From assembly GCA_002300355.1 (NCBI GenBank), contig NSGV01000001.1, positions 62,001 through 126,000 of the forward strand: DNA of 64,000 nt, given 5' to 3'. The notes under the pieces are model-generated. The model was not told where the DNA came from, ran no database searches, and worked only from the letters and a program-made list of their open reading frames with translations. This DNA comes from Streptomyces sp. TLI_235 (lineage in GTDB: Bacteria > Actinomycetota > Actinomycetes > Streptomycetales > Streptomycetaceae). This document shows, piece by piece, positions 10,833 to 22,476 of this stretch (position 1 is its first letter; each line of letters opens with the position of its first letter). A program made the position numbers and the translations under genes.

Positions 10833-10849
10833 TTTAGCGAAACGATAAA
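10833..10849. promoter_or_regulatory. Operator copy 1 of the divergent promoter
   Basis: TTTAGCGAAACGATAAA, a near-palindrome. Its reverse complement matches the second copy at 10975-10991 at 15 of 17 positions. It sits about 42 bases upstream of the molybdoenzyme start, a typical repressor position. The geometry (TAGCG-N3-CGCTA) suits a TetR-family dimer; the TetR gene at 13130-13753 is the natural candidate, by inference. Confidence 0.7.
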
Positions 10850-10974
10850 CCACCGGTCCGCCCGCTGTCGCCGGTCCGGCCGAAGACCGCCACCCGATCT
10901 GCACACCGGAGCAGCGCCCGATATGGCCGAGGTCACACCGCGAACCCTCTGGCCAGGAGCCGACCGGCGAGTAA

Positions 10975-10991
10975 TTTAGCGTTTCGCTAGA
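10975..10991. promoter_or_regulatory. Operator copy 2 of the divergent promoter
   Basis: TTTAGCGTTTCGCTAGA contains the perfect inverted repeat TAGCG-TTT-CGCTA. It lies about 60 bases upstream of the acyl-CoA dehydrogenase start and pairs with the copy at 10833. Each divergent gene thus has its own copy, suggesting joint control by one regulator. Confidence 0.72.
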
Positions 10992-11050
10992 AGGGCGGGC
11001 CGGAGGCGGGAACGATCCCCCAGGCCCCGAACCAGGAAAGAGGGCGCACC

Positions 11051-12208
11051 GTGCGGCGTTCCGTGTACACCGAGGACCACGAGGCCTTCCGCGAGGTCGT
11101 CCGGGATTTCATCGCCAAGGAGGTCGTGCCCGTCTACGACCAGTGGGAGCAGGCCGGCCACGCGCCGCGCGACTTCTACTACCGGCTCGGTGAGCTGGGC
11201 GTGTTCGGCATCGAGGTGCCGGAGGAGTACGGCGGCGCGGGCCAGAGCGGCTTCAAGTACCAGGCCGTGCTCACCGAGGAGTTGATGCGGGCCGGCGTGT
11301 CCTTCGGCGGCTCCAGTGTCCACACCGGCCTCTGCCTGCCCTACCTGCTGGAGTACGCAACCGAGGAGCAGAAGAAGCGCTGGCTGCCCGGCTTCGTCTC
11401 CGGCGAGATCATGACCGCCATCGCCATGACGGAGCCCGGCACCGGCTCCGACCTCGCGGGCATCGCGACCACCGCGAAGCTCTCCGCGGACGGCACCCAC
11501 TACGTGCTCAACGGCGCCAAGACCTTCATCACCGGCGGTGTGCTGGCCGACCTCGTCCTGGTGGTCTGCCGCACCTCACCGGCCAGCCCCGAGGACCGCC
11601 GGGCCGGCCTGTCCATCCTCTGCGTGGACACGAAGTCCGAGGGGTACCGCGTGGGCCGGAAGCTGGAGAAGGTCGGCCTGCGCAGCTCCGACACCGCCGA
11701 ACTCTCCTTCACCGACGTGCGCGTCCCGGTGGAGAACCTGCTCGGCGAGGAGGGCAGGGCCTTCTCCTACCTGACCCACAACCTCGTCCAGGAGCGGCTG
11801 GGGATCGCGGTCGGCGCGGCCGCCGCGGCCCGGGCCGCCGTCGACTTCGCGGTGGCGTACGTCAAGGACCGCAAGGTCTTCGGCCGGGCCGTCGCCGACT
11901 TCCAGAACACCAAGTTCGTGCTCGCCGAGTGCGCGGCCGAGGTCGAGGCCTGCCTGGCTTTCACCGACCGGGCGCTCGACCTCTTCGAGACCGGCGACCT
12001 GACCGTCGCGGACGCCGCCGCAGCCAAGCTGTTCACCACCGAGACGGCCGGCCGGGTCATCGACAAGTGCCTCCAGCTGCACGGCGGTTACGGCTACATC
12101 CTGGAGTACCCGATCGCCCGCCTCTACACCGACAACCGGGTGTTCCGGATCTACGGCGGCACCAGCGAGGTCATGAAGACGGTCGTCGCCAAGTCCCTCG
12201 GCCTGTAG
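11051..12208 (+). CDS. Acyl-CoA dehydrogenase
   Basis: 385 residues with a GTG start, the standard length for the FAD-dependent family that forms the trans-2,3 double bond in acyl-CoA beta-oxidation. Visible elements: the N-terminal helical domain, the flavin region AMTEPGTGSDLAGI, the ITGG loop, LQLHGGYGYILEYPIARLY and the C-terminal IYGGTSEVMK. Downstream are an SDR with 3-oxoacyl reductase features and a TetR gene, and it is divergent from a molybdoenzyme, so a catabolic route for an unknown acyl substrate is likely. The twin operator in its promoter implies inducible expression. Confidence 0.94.
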   Translation: MRRSVYTEDHEAFREVVRDFIAKEVVPVYDQWEQAGHAPRDFYYRLGELGVFGIEVPEEYGGAGQSGFKYQAVLTEELMRAGVSFGGSSVHTGLCLPYLLEYATEEQKKRWLPGFVSGEIMTAIAMTEPGTGSDLAGIATTAKLSADGTHYVLNGAKTFITGGVLADLVLVVCRTSPASPEDRRAGLSILCVDTKSEGYRVGRKLEKVGLRSSDTAELSFTDVRVPVENLLGEEGRAFSYLTHNLVQERLGIAVGAAAAARAAVDFAVAYVKDRKVFGRAVADFQNTKFVLAECAAEVEACLAFTDRALDLFETGDLTVADAAAAKLFTTETAGRVIDKCLQLHGGYGYILEYPIARLYTDNRVFRIYGGTSEVMKTVVAKSLGL

Positions 12209-12263
12209 GGCCCGTCGGCAACCCTGCGCCGCCGAGGCCGTCTCCCGCATCCACCCCCGAGCG

Positions 12264-12311
12264 CCGCTCCACCGTCCCACCGCTCCACCGTCCCACCGCT
12301 CCACCGTCCCA
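12264..12311 (+). repeat. Three perfect 16-bp tandem repeats
   Basis: The unit CCGCTCCACCGTCCCA occurs three times head-to-tail (12264-12279, 12280-12295, 12296-12311) in the gap between the acyl-CoA dehydrogenase and SDR genes, followed by degenerate C-rich sequence. It is noncoding, immediately before the SDR ribosome site, and copy number may vary between strains. Confidence 0.95.
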
Positions 12312-12346
12312 CCTTCCCCACCTCCACCCCCACCGAGGAGTCACCC

Positions 12347-13108
12347 ATGTCCGAGAGCAACCCCAAGGTCGCCGTCGTCACCGGCGCCGCCCGCGGGATC
12401 GGCGCGGCCACCGCGCTGCGCCTGGCCCGCGACGGCCACGCCGTCGCCGTCTGCGACCTGGACGAGCCGGCCTGCGCCGGCACCGTCGAGGCGATCGAGA
12501 AGGACGGCGGCCGCGCCCTCGCGGTCGGCGTCGACGTCACCGACGCGGCCCAGGTGGCGGCCGCGGTCGCCCGGACGGCCGAGGAGCTCGGCGCCCCCAC
12601 GATCCTGGTGAACAACGCCGGGATCACCCGCGACAACCTGCTGTACAAGCTCAGCGAGGACGACTGGGACGCCGTCGTCGCCGTGCACCTGCGCGGCGCA
12701 TTCCTGATGTCCCGCGCGGTGCAGGCGCACATGACCGAGGCCCGCTGGGGACGGATCGTCAACCTCTCCTCCACCTCGGCCCTCGGCAACCGCGGCCAGG
12801 CCAACTACTCGGCTGCCAAGGCCGGCCTGCAGGGCTTCACCAAGACCCTGGCCATCGAGCTCGGCCCGTTCGGGGTGACGGTCAACGCCATCGCCCCGGG
12901 GTTCATCGCCACCGACATGACGGCCGCCACCGCCGCCCGGATGGGCCTGGACTTCGAGGACCTCAAGGCCGGCGCGGCCCAGCAGATCCCCGTCCGCCGG
13001 GTCGGCACCCCGGAGGACATCGCCGGTGCGGTCTCCTACCTGGCCGGCGAGGACGCGGGCTTCGTCTCCGGCCAGGTGCTGTACGTCGCGGGCGGCCCGC
13101 AGGGCTGA
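12347..13108 (+). CDS. SDR oxidoreductase, 3-oxoacyl reductase-like
   Basis: 253 residues, classical short-chain dehydrogenase. The cofactor motif TGAARGIGAA is near the N-terminus with acidic DLDE after beta-2, NNAG follows, and the catalytic set is Ser (NLSSTSAL), Tyr and Lys (YSAAK). It resembles FabG-type NAD(P)H-dependent 3-oxoacyl-CoA/ACP reductases. GAGGAG precedes the ATG. It follows the acyl-CoA dehydrogenase on the same strand by 138 bases containing a short tandem repeat and probably works in the same pathway. Confidence 0.92.
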   Translation: MSESNPKVAVVTGAARGIGAATALRLARDGHAVAVCDLDEPACAGTVEAIEKDGGRALAVGVDVTDAAQVAAAVARTAEELGAPTILVNNAGITRDNLLYKLSEDDWDAVVAVHLRGAFLMSRAVQAHMTEARWGRIVNLSSTSALGNRGQANYSAAKAGLQGFTKTLAIELGPFGVTVNAIAPGFIATDMTAATAARMGLDFEDLKAGAAQQIPVRRVGTPEDIAGAVSYLAGEDAGFVSGQVLYVAGGPQG

Positions 13109-13129
13109 CCCGCGCCCGGCCCGCCGGCG

Positions 13130-13753
13130 TCAGGACGGCCCTGCGGTCTCGTCCCGTCGCCGGTGGGTCACCATCGCGTCCAGGCAGCGTGCCACCCGCC
13201 CGTCGAGCTCCTCGACGGGCACGTCGATCTCCCGGGCCATGTGCTCGCGGAGCAGCACGTAGCCGTACACGGCGGAGGCCATCGTCGCGTGCAGCGCGTC
13301 GGGGTCGTCGACCGGCAGCCCGCCCTGCTCGGCCTCGGCCTCCAGCAGCCGGTGCTCGGCGGCCCGCTGCGGCAGCGGCCGGGGCCGCTCGTCGCCGTCC
13401 AGCACGAGCAGTGCCATCAGCCGGATCGGACCGGGCCGGCGCAATGACGTCCAGAAGAACCGCGAGAGCCGCTTGCGCAGCGGCAGCGCCTCGGAGACGG
13501 CCGCCGCGGCGTCCTGCACGCTCTCCTGGCCCTGCGCCCACAGGGCGGAACGCAGCAGGTCGCGGCGGGAGCCGAAGTACTGGTAGACGAGGCCGCGGTT
13601 GACGCCCGCCTCGTCGGCCACCGCACGCAGGTTGAGCCCGGCCAGGACGCCCTGCCGCTCCAGCAGCTCGAGTGCGGCGGCCCGCAGCGCCTCCTCGGTC
13701 GCCGCCCGGTCGTGGGACGAACGGGCCCGCTGGGGCGTCCGTGGGGTGCTCAC
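13130..13753 (-). CDS. TetR-family regulator
   Basis: 207 residues from a GTG at 13753 that has a GGAGG site 8 bases upstream. The N-terminal DNA-binding domain has the TetR pattern (LRAVADEAGVNRGLVYQYFGS); the C-terminal ligand domain is helical and unassigned. Convergent with the acyl-CoA dehydrogenase-SDR pair, with only 21 bases between stops. It is the most likely binder of the palindromes at 10833 and 10975, probably sensing an acyl-CoA or a related substrate. Confidence 0.92.
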   Translation of the reverse strand: MSTPRTPQRARSSHDRAATEEALRAAALELLERQGVLAGLNLRAVADEAGVNRGLVYQYFGSRRDLLRSALWAQGQESVQDAAAAVSEALPLRKRLSRFFWTSLRRPGPIRLMALLVLDGDERPRPLPQRAAEHRLLEAEAEQGGLPVDDPDALHATMASAVYGYVLLREHMAREIDVPVEELDGRVARCLDAMVTHRRRDETAGPS

Positions 13754-13884
13754 CGGGTGACCCTCCGCGTCTGAATTCGGCCTGACCTGCACCGAAGACT
13801 CTACGGCGTCCCGGCCCCACCGATCACACGCGGAGGGAAAACCACCAGGGGCACCGGGCGAGCCACCAGGGGCGCTGGGGGCAC

Positions 13885-13905
13885 CTCCCGGCCGAAGGCC
13901 GGGGG
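13885..13905. repeat. Hairpin of a probable dispersed element
   Basis: A perfect 7-bp stem CCCGGCC/GGCCGGG with loop GAA, extended by two pairs, set in CACCTCCCGG...GGGCGGAACTGCGCGAC. I recall similar palindromic spacers scattered through streptomycete genomes. It lies downstream of the P-loop gene that ends at 13929 and could terminate it. Two CCACCAGGGGC direct repeats lie just upstream (about 13845-13875). Confidence 0.55.
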
Positions 13906-13928
13906 CGGAACTGCGCGACACGGAGGCC

Positions 13929-14453
13929 TCAACTCCTGACGGCCTCTGCGATCTGCAGGGCTGCCTGGGCGGGCGTGAGGTGGGTGGTGTCGACGACCTC
14001 GGCCTCACCGTGCAGCCACGTGCGGGCCGCCTCGGCGTAGGGCTCGAGGTGTTTGAGACGGAACGGGGAGTTGGGGCCCACAACAGTGTCGCCCGCGATG
14101 CGCTCACGGAGGGTGTCCTGGTCGGCGTGGAGGACGAAGTGCCGTACCGGAATGGCATGGTGGGCGAGGCCCGTGCTGATCTCGCGCCAGTACTCCTCGA
14201 TCAGGACGGTCATGGGCATCACCAGAGTGCCGCCGGTGTATTCGAGTACGCGGCGGGCGGTCTCGACGACGAGCGGCCGCCACGGCGGCCAGTGCTGGAA
14301 GTTGTCCGTCCGGGGCAGCCCGGGCGTGATGTCCATGAGTGTCTCGCCGACCTTCTCGGCGTCGAACACCCGTGAAGCCGGGATCAGCTGCTGCACGAGC
14401 GCACCGGTCGTCGTCTTGCCTGCGCCGTGGGTGCCGTTGAGCCATACGATCAC
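13929..14453 (-). CDS. P-loop kinase-like ATP/GTP-binding protein
   Basis: 174 residues starting at a GTG at 14453 (VIVWLNGTHGAGKTTTGALV). The Walker A motif is GTHGAGKTT; the rest resembles small adenylylsulfate-kinase/zeta-toxin-type P-loop proteins, with a central RHFVLHADQDTLRERI region as in nucleoside-kinase-like enzymes. It could phosphorylate a small molecule. No antitoxin-like partner is adjacent, so a toxin role is unsupported. Confidence 0.82.
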   Translation of the reverse strand: MIVWLNGTHGAGKTTTGALVQQLIPASRVFDAEKVGETLMDITPGLPRTDNFQHWPPWRPLVVETARRVLEYTGGTLVMPMTVLIEEYWREISTGLAHHAIPVRHFVLHADQDTLRERIAGDTVVGPNSPFRLKHLEPYAEAARTWLHGEAEVVDTTHLTPAQAALQIAEAVRS

Positions 14454-14510
14454 GGGACCGACGCTACCGCTGCGCGGGCGCCCGTGAGCGGCTTTCCCGC
14501 CGCGCAAAGG

Positions 14511-14566
14511 GCAAGGCCCCGCGGTGGGGCGCCCCTGGGTGGGGTGCCTTGGCCGCGGGGCCTTGC
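14511..14566 (-). terminator. Compound hairpin terminator after icd
   Basis: A perfect 14-bp outer stem (14511-14524 with 14553-14566) encloses a second small palindrome GGGGCGCCCC (14526-14535). It begins 8 bases past the isocitrate dehydrogenase stop and separates that gene from the next minus-strand gene. Confidence 0.82.
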
Positions 14567-14573
14567 GGGTGAC

Positions 14574-18380
<3,807 letters not shown>

Positions 18381-18392
18381 CGGCCGGAGCCG

Positions 18393-18917
18393 TCAGTGCC
18401 CGAGGGCCGCCTTCGCACCCACGATGACCAGGCCGAGCAGCAGGTTGGCGACGCCCTCGCCGATCGCCATCCGGCGGGTGGCCCCGGCCCGGATCGCGCC
18501 GAGGGTGGCCCAGGCGACCTGCTGGGTGACGGCGACTGCGAGGGCGAACCAGGCGGTGCCGCTGTAGTCGAGGCCGAACAGCGCGCTGACCGCCACCGCG
18601 GCCGCCGGCAGCACGGCGGCCTCCACGATGGCCCATTCGTGCCGGGCGACCCGGCGCATCTCCCGCCGGTCGATGGGCTTGCCGACGATCCGCTCGCCGG
18701 CCACCTCCGCGTACACGTGCGCCGCCCAGAAGACCACGCCCGTGACCAGCAGCAGCCCGATCAGCTGCAGTCGGGGGAACTCGCCGGCGGTACCGGCGGT
18801 GGCCACCACGGAGGCGGCGAGCAGGGAGCCGTACACCGCGCCCGCGTAGTCCGTCCGGCCGGGGTGGAGCCGCTCCTTACGGGCGGGTTGCCCCGTCGGG
18901 TCGGGAGAACTGGTCAC
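18393..18917 (-). CDS. Integral membrane protein of unknown function
   Basis: About 174 residues from a GTG at 18917 (preceded by GGTGG); an ATG at 18947 would add ten residues. Four to five hydrophobic helices, with a charged cytosolic loop (GERIVGKPIDRREMRRVARHEW) in the middle. I recognise similar streptomycete membrane proteins but no characterised family. The C-terminal part (GEGVANLLLGLVIVGAKA) is strongly hydrophobic. No operon partner. Confidence 0.8.
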   Translation of the reverse strand: MTSSPDPTGQPARKERLHPGRTDYAGAVYGSLLAASVVATAGTAGEFPRLQLIGLLLVTGVVFWAAHVYAEVAGERIVGKPIDRREMRRVARHEWAIVEAAVLPAAAVAVSALFGLDYSGTAWFALAVAVTQQVAWATLGAIRAGATRRMAIGEGVANLLLGLVIVGAKAALGH

Positions 18918-19032
18918 CGACCCACCATAGGGACCGGGACCGGACATTCCGTTGAGCGACGCCGACCGGACGGGTGATGCGCGCCCGCACGCCAGGGCCC
19001 GAAGGCCCGGCCCGCGCTCCCGGGGATGCCGC

Positions 19033-19063
19033 GGGCCGGCGCCGCCCCGTTCGGCGCCGGCCC
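19033..19063 (-). terminator. Terminator after the 27-residue peptide gene
   Basis: A perfect 12-bp stem GGGCCGGCGCCG/CGGCGCCGGCCC with a 7-base loop starts 9 bases past the stop of the small gene at 19072-19155, supporting that gene as a discrete transcription unit. Confidence 0.8.
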
Positions 19064-19071
19064 TGCCGGAT

Positions 19072-19155
19072 TCAGGTGGTCGAACCGAGAATCGCCAGTA
19101 CGACGAGTCCGATGAGCGCCAGCGTCCAGGCCCACCAGGTGTCCTTCAGGTCCAT
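19072..19155 (-). CDS. 27-residue single-span membrane peptide
   Basis: The ORF encodes a polar and aromatic N-terminus (MDLKDTWWAWT) followed by one hydrophobic helix (LALIGLVVLAILGS). Support: a consensus GGAGG site 6 bases before the ATG, a promoter candidate TTGACC-17-TCTGAT just upstream (19182-19210), and a perfect terminator just downstream. Short streptomycete membrane peptides like this are often missed. Function unknown; a regulator or stabiliser of a membrane complex is possible. Confidence 0.7.
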   Translation of the reverse strand: MDLKDTWWAWTLALIGLVVLAILGSTT

Positions 19156-19181
19156 CGCATCCTCCCGGGAGTGTTGCGCCG

Positions 19182-19210
19182 ATCAGAGCACTACTGTGAC
19201 GGACGGTCAA
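19182..19210 (-). promoter_or_regulatory. Candidate promoter for the 27-residue peptide
   Basis: Read on the minus strand: -35 TTGACC (19210-19205), a 17-base spacer, -10 TCTGAT (19187-19182). The start codon follows at 19155 after a GGAGG site. Confidence 0.5.
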
Positions 19211-19265
19211 CATTTCTGACAGAGGGTCGCGGCCGATCACCGGAACAGACCGTCGCGGTGACCGC

Positions 19266-19640
19266 TCAGCGGGCCGGGGAGACGAACTCCGGTTGGTCGA
19301 GGACGCGCAGCCAGCCGCCGTCCGGCTGGCGGCGCACCACCTGGGCGCGGGCGCCCGCGCCGTCCCGGGGAGGGGTCGAGGTGAGCGCGATGTCCCCGCT
19401 GACCAGGGTCGGCAGCGGCGGCTCGGGCTCGAAGTGCGGACGGCCCGCCAGGGCCTTCTCCCACAGCTCCCGGATCGCCTCCCGGCCGGCCGTCAACTGC
19501 CCCGGCGGGAAGGCCATCACCGCGTCCTCGGTGTAGAGCGCGGCGACCCCGGCCGCGTCGCCGGCGTTGGAGCGCTCGACGAACAGGCGGGTGATGTCCT
19601 CCGGCCGCAGGGCCTTCTCGTACTGATCGTAGTCGGGCAC
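19266..19640 (-). CDS. SnoaL-like/NTF2-fold protein
   Basis: 124 residues with the cone-shaped NTF2 fold pattern: an N-terminal helix (EDITRLFVERSNAGDAAGVA), ALYTEDAVMAFPPGQ, the AGREAIRELWEKAL helix and beta strands ending in WLRVLDQP. Such proteins include polyketide cyclases, isomerases and many uncharacterised cytosolic proteins of the YybH/SgcJ type. It is divergent from the adjacent LysR gene, which suggests LysR control. Confidence 0.85.
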   Translation of the reverse strand: MPDYDQYEKALRPEDITRLFVERSNAGDAAGVAALYTEDAVMAFPPGQLTAGREAIRELWEKALAGRPHFEPEPPLPTLVSGDIALTSTPPRDGAGARAQVVRRQPDGGWLRVLDQPEFVSPAR

Positions 19641-19717
19641 GGCGTCCTCCTGGCGGTCGGCTTCCGGGGCGTTCCCGCCTCCCGGTGCCTCCAGCCTCCT
19701 CGGGGCGTGTTCAGAAG

Positions 19718-19730
19718 TCCAACAGCTGGA
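19718..19730. promoter_or_regulatory. Candidate LysR-type site
   Basis: TCCAACAGCTGGA has inverted TCCA/TGGA ends in the short divergent spacer between the NTF2-fold gene and the LysR gene, about 27 bases before the LysR start, the usual autoregulatory position. Weak on sequence alone. Confidence 0.35.
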
Positions 19731-19756
19731 TCGGATCGGAGCTAGAATCAGCAGTT

Positions 19757-20644
19757 GTGGAATTGCGGCAGCTTGAGTACTTCGTCGCGGTGGCGGAGGA
19801 GCGGAGTTTCACCCGGGCGGCGGAACGGGTGCACATCAGCCAGTCCGGGGTCAGTGCGCAGATCCGGCAGCTGGAGCGGGCGCTCGGCGCCGAGCTGTTC
19901 GACCGGTCGGCGCGGGCGGCGACCCTGACCGTGGCCGGCGAGGCCGCCCTGGCGCACGCCCGGGCCACACTGGCGGCCGCGGCCGCCGTCCGCGAGGCGG
20001 TGGGCGATGTGACCGGCCTGATCCGCGGGCGGCTCACCGTGGGCATGGTGGTCGGCTGCACCGTCACCCCGCTCTTCGAGGCGCTGGCCGCCTTCCACCG
20101 GGCGCACCCGGGAGTGGAACTCTCGCTGCTGGAGGACAACTCGGACCGGCTCGCGGAGGCGGTGCGCACCGGCGCCGTCGACCTCGCCCTGGTCGGCACG
20201 GCCATCGCCGCCCCGGAGGGGCTGGAGGCGCTGACGATCGTCAGCGAGCCGCTGGTCGCGGCAGTCCCGCCGGGGCATCCGCTGGCCGGCCGGGGCGGGG
20301 TCGGGTTGGCGGAGCTGGCCGGGCATCCGCTGGTCTGCATGCCGCGCGGCACGGGCGTCCGGACGGTGCTCGACCGGGCCTGCGAGGCCGCCGGGGTCCG
20401 GCCGGCGATCGCGCTGGAGGCCGGCGCGGCCGACTCCGTCGCCGACCTCGCCGCCCGCGGCCTCGGGGTGGCCGTCCTCAGCGCCTCGATGGCCGACGCC
20501 CACGCGGACCGGCTCACCGCGCTGTCGATCGAGGACGCCACCGAACCGGCCCTGCTCGCCCTCGTCTGGCGGCCCGCCCACGGCCCCGCCGTCCGCGAAG
20601 CCGTCCGCCACTGCCGCCGGGCCTTCGCCGCCGCGGCCGCCTGA
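19757..20644 (+). CDS. LysR-family regulator
   Basis: 295 residues from a GTG (VELRQLEYFVAVAEERSFT). The N-terminal winged helix has the LysR signature AAERVHISQSGVSAQIRQLE; the effector domain follows from about residue 90 (RLTVGMVVGCTVTPLFEALAAF) and keeps the two-lobed binding-protein-like pattern. It probably controls the divergent NTF2-fold gene and perhaps itself. The ligand is unknown. Confidence 0.93.
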   Translation: MELRQLEYFVAVAEERSFTRAAERVHISQSGVSAQIRQLERALGAELFDRSARAATLTVAGEAALAHARATLAAAAAVREAVGDVTGLIRGRLTVGMVVGCTVTPLFEALAAFHRAHPGVELSLLEDNSDRLAEAVRTGAVDLALVGTAIAAPEGLEALTIVSEPLVAAVPPGHPLAGRGGVGLAELAGHPLVCMPRGTGVRTVLDRACEAAGVRPAIALEAGAADSVADLAARGLGVAVLSASMADAHADRLTALSIEDATEPALLALVWRPAHGPAVREAVRHCRRAFAAAAA

Positions 20645-20660
20645 ACGCCGGCAAGCCGGC

Positions 20661-20700
20661 CTGCTTGCCTGCCCGCCTGCCCGCCTGCCCGCCTGCCCGC
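20661..20700 (+). repeat. Octamer tandem repeat after the LysR gene
   Basis: CTGCCCGC repeats four times perfectly (20669-20700), preceded by a degenerate copy CTGCTTGC at 20661. Noncoding; likely to vary in copy number by slippage. Confidence 0.9.
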
Positions 20701-20779
20701 CGGCGACGGCGGATACGGCAGGGGCGGAAGCGAGGGCAGACAGCGGGCGGCTCGCCGGGTACGATGCCGGGCAACATAG

Positions 20780-20794
20780 TTACCGGCCAGTAGC
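20780..20794. promoter_or_regulatory. Candidate operator before the crotonase gene
   Basis: TTACCGGCCAGTAGC, an imperfect palindrome (TACCGG/CCAGTA), 22 bases before the start and just after a -10-like CATAGT. The same 15-mer with one change occurs at 52830-52844. The TACYGG..CCRGTA form suits a TetR-type repressor. Confidence 0.5.
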
Positions 20795-20815
20795 TTCTGG
20801 GTGATTGGAGAAGCC

Positions 20816-21487
20816 ATGCCCGCCCTCGACCGCCAGGACGACGTCTTCGTGCTCGACCTCGGAGACACCGAGAACCGCTTCCACCCCGACTGGGTCGCCT
20901 CCGTCAACACGCTGCTGGACGAGGTCGAGAAGGCCGAGGGGCCGCGCGCCCTGGTGACGGTGGCGACCGGCAAGTTCTGGTCCAACGGCCTCGACCTGGA
21001 CTGGCTGTTCGCCAACACCGACCGGGCCCTGGAGTACGTCTCCTCCGTCCAGGAACTCCTCGCCCGGATGCTGACGCTGCCCGTGGTGACCGTGGCCGCG
21101 CTGCAGGGGCACACCTTCGCGGCCGGCGCGATGCTCTCGCTGGCGCACGACTTCCGGGTGATGCGCGACGACCGCGGCTATTGGTGCCTGCCCGAAGCCG
21201 AGATCAACATCCCGTTCACGGCGGGCATGTCGGCGCTGATCCAGGCCCGGCTGGCTCCGCAGACCGCGCACGAGGCGATGGTCACCGCCCGCCGCTACGG
21301 CGGCCGGGACGCCCTCGTCGGGGGCATCGTCGACCGCACCGCCGGCGAGGACGCCGTGCGCCGCACCGCGATCGAACTCGCCGCCGGCCACGCCGCCAAG
21401 GCCGGCCCGACCGTCGGCACCATCAAGACCCGGATGTACGGCCCCGCGCTGTCCGCCCTCCGAGAGAAGGACATCCCGCTCGGCTGA
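20816..21487 (+). CDS. Enoyl-CoA hydratase/isomerase family protein
   Basis: 223 residues, a short crotonase-fold protein. The oxyanion-hole segments KFWSNGLDLDWL and QGHTFAAGAMLSLAHDFRVM are visible, followed by LPEAEINIPFTAGMSALI. The lack of both hydratase glutamates in their usual setting and the short C-terminus fit an isomerase or an ECI-like enzyme better than a classical hydratase. Start at 20816 (GGAG 6 bases upstream); an ATG at 20801 is the alternative. A palindromic operator overlaps the promoter. Confidence 0.88.
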   Translation: MPALDRQDDVFVLDLGDTENRFHPDWVASVNTLLDEVEKAEGPRALVTVATGKFWSNGLDLDWLFANTDRALEYVSSVQELLARMLTLPVVTVAALQGHTFAAGAMLSLAHDFRVMRDDRGYWCLPEAEINIPFTAGMSALIQARLAPQTAHEAMVTARRYGGRDALVGGIVDRTAGEDAVRRTAIELAAGHAAKAGPTVGTIKTRMYGPALSALREKDIPLG

Positions 21488-21616
21488 GCCCGGGCGCGAA
21501 CTCCGCCCCGTCCCCCGCGTCCTCGCGCCGCTTCACGTGATCGCGCCCGCCCGTCGGCGCCACGAGGAGCAGCGCGAGGAGACGCCACACCGCGCCGCCG
21601 ACCTGAGTGTCCCTCC

Positions 21617-22354
21617 TCAACCGGCCTGCGCAGGGGCGGAGTTCCCTTCCTGCCGCGCGGCGGCGATCCGGCCGGCGGTCGCGTCGAGCAGCAGCTCCAG
21701 CGCGACCGGATAGCCGCTGCGCCGCATGTCGGCGGCGAGCAGCCGCGCGGTCGCCGCGATGTGCGGATGGGTGTCGGCCGTCAGGGTGCCGTAGTTGGCG
21801 TGCCAGACGGCCAGATCGGCGGCCTGCGCGGCCGCCGGGAGGGCGAGCGCGGCGGCGTCCAGGGCGGCGAAGCCGAGCGCCTGGTCAACGAAGGCGTGGT
21901 AGATCCGCACCGCCTCTCCGTCCGGCAGCCCGGCCCCGCGCAGCACGCCGAGGATCGCCTCGACCACCCGGACTTCGTGCTCGCGGCCGGTGGTGCGGTG
22001 GGCGGCGAGCAGGGCGGCCTGCGGGTGGGCCTGGTAGCAGGCGTGGATGCGCAGGCCGATCTCCCGCAGGTCGGCGCGCCAGTCGCCGGTGGCCCGGAAG
22101 CCCTGTTGGGCCCGGCCGATCATCTCGTCGGTGAGGGCGAGCAGCAGGTCGTCGGCGCTGTGGAAGTAGCGGTAGACCGCACTGGGGTCGGCGCCGAGGG
22201 CGGCCCCGAGCTTGCGCACCGTGAGTGCCTGCGCGCCCTGCTGGGCGACCAGGTGCAGCGCCGTCTCGACGATCGTCCGCTCGGACAGCACGGTGCCCTG
22301 CCGGGTCGGCCGCCTGCGCTGCCGCCGGTCCTCCGGAACCACGCGTTCGGTCAT
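21617..22354 (-). CDS. TetR-family regulator
   Basis: 245 residues. The N-terminal HTH is clear (LTVRKLGAALGADPSAVYRYFHSADDLL), with a TetR C-terminal effector domain of the kind found in repressors of transporters and enzymes. It lies divergently from the permease-amidohydrolase pair and most likely represses them, sensing their substrate. Confidence 0.92.
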   Translation of the reverse strand: MTERVVPEDRRQRRRPTRQGTVLSERTIVETALHLVAQQGAQALTVRKLGAALGADPSAVYRYFHSADDLLLALTDEMIGRAQQGFRATGDWRADLREIGLRIHACYQAHPQAALLAAHRTTGREHEVRVVEAILGVLRGAGLPDGEAVRIYHAFVDQALGFAALDAAALALPAAAQAADLAVWHANYGTLTADTHPHIAATARLLAADMRRSGYPVALELLLDATAGRIAAARQEGNSAPAQAG

Positions 22355-22379
22355 GGCCCCGGAGCTTATGACAACAGCA

Positions 22380-22409
22380 TTGACGTGTGAAGTGGGCGGC
22401 CGGTTTCAT
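22380..22409 (+). promoter_or_regulatory. Candidate promoter of the permease gene
   Basis: -35 TTGACG (22380-22385), an 18-base spacer, -10 TTTCAT (22404-22409) in the TetR/permease divergent spacer. An ATG...CAT inverted repeat (ATGACAACAGCAT, 22368-22380) abuts the -35 and may be the TetR site. Confidence 0.35.
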
Positions 22410-22476
22410 TCCCAGCCACCGGCGCCTTTCCCCGTGCCGCCGGCCCACTCCCCCACACCAGCGAGGCGGTACTCCC

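Noticed and set aside
13929..14453. Zeta-type toxin
   Set aside because: P-loop only; no antitoxin gene beside it.
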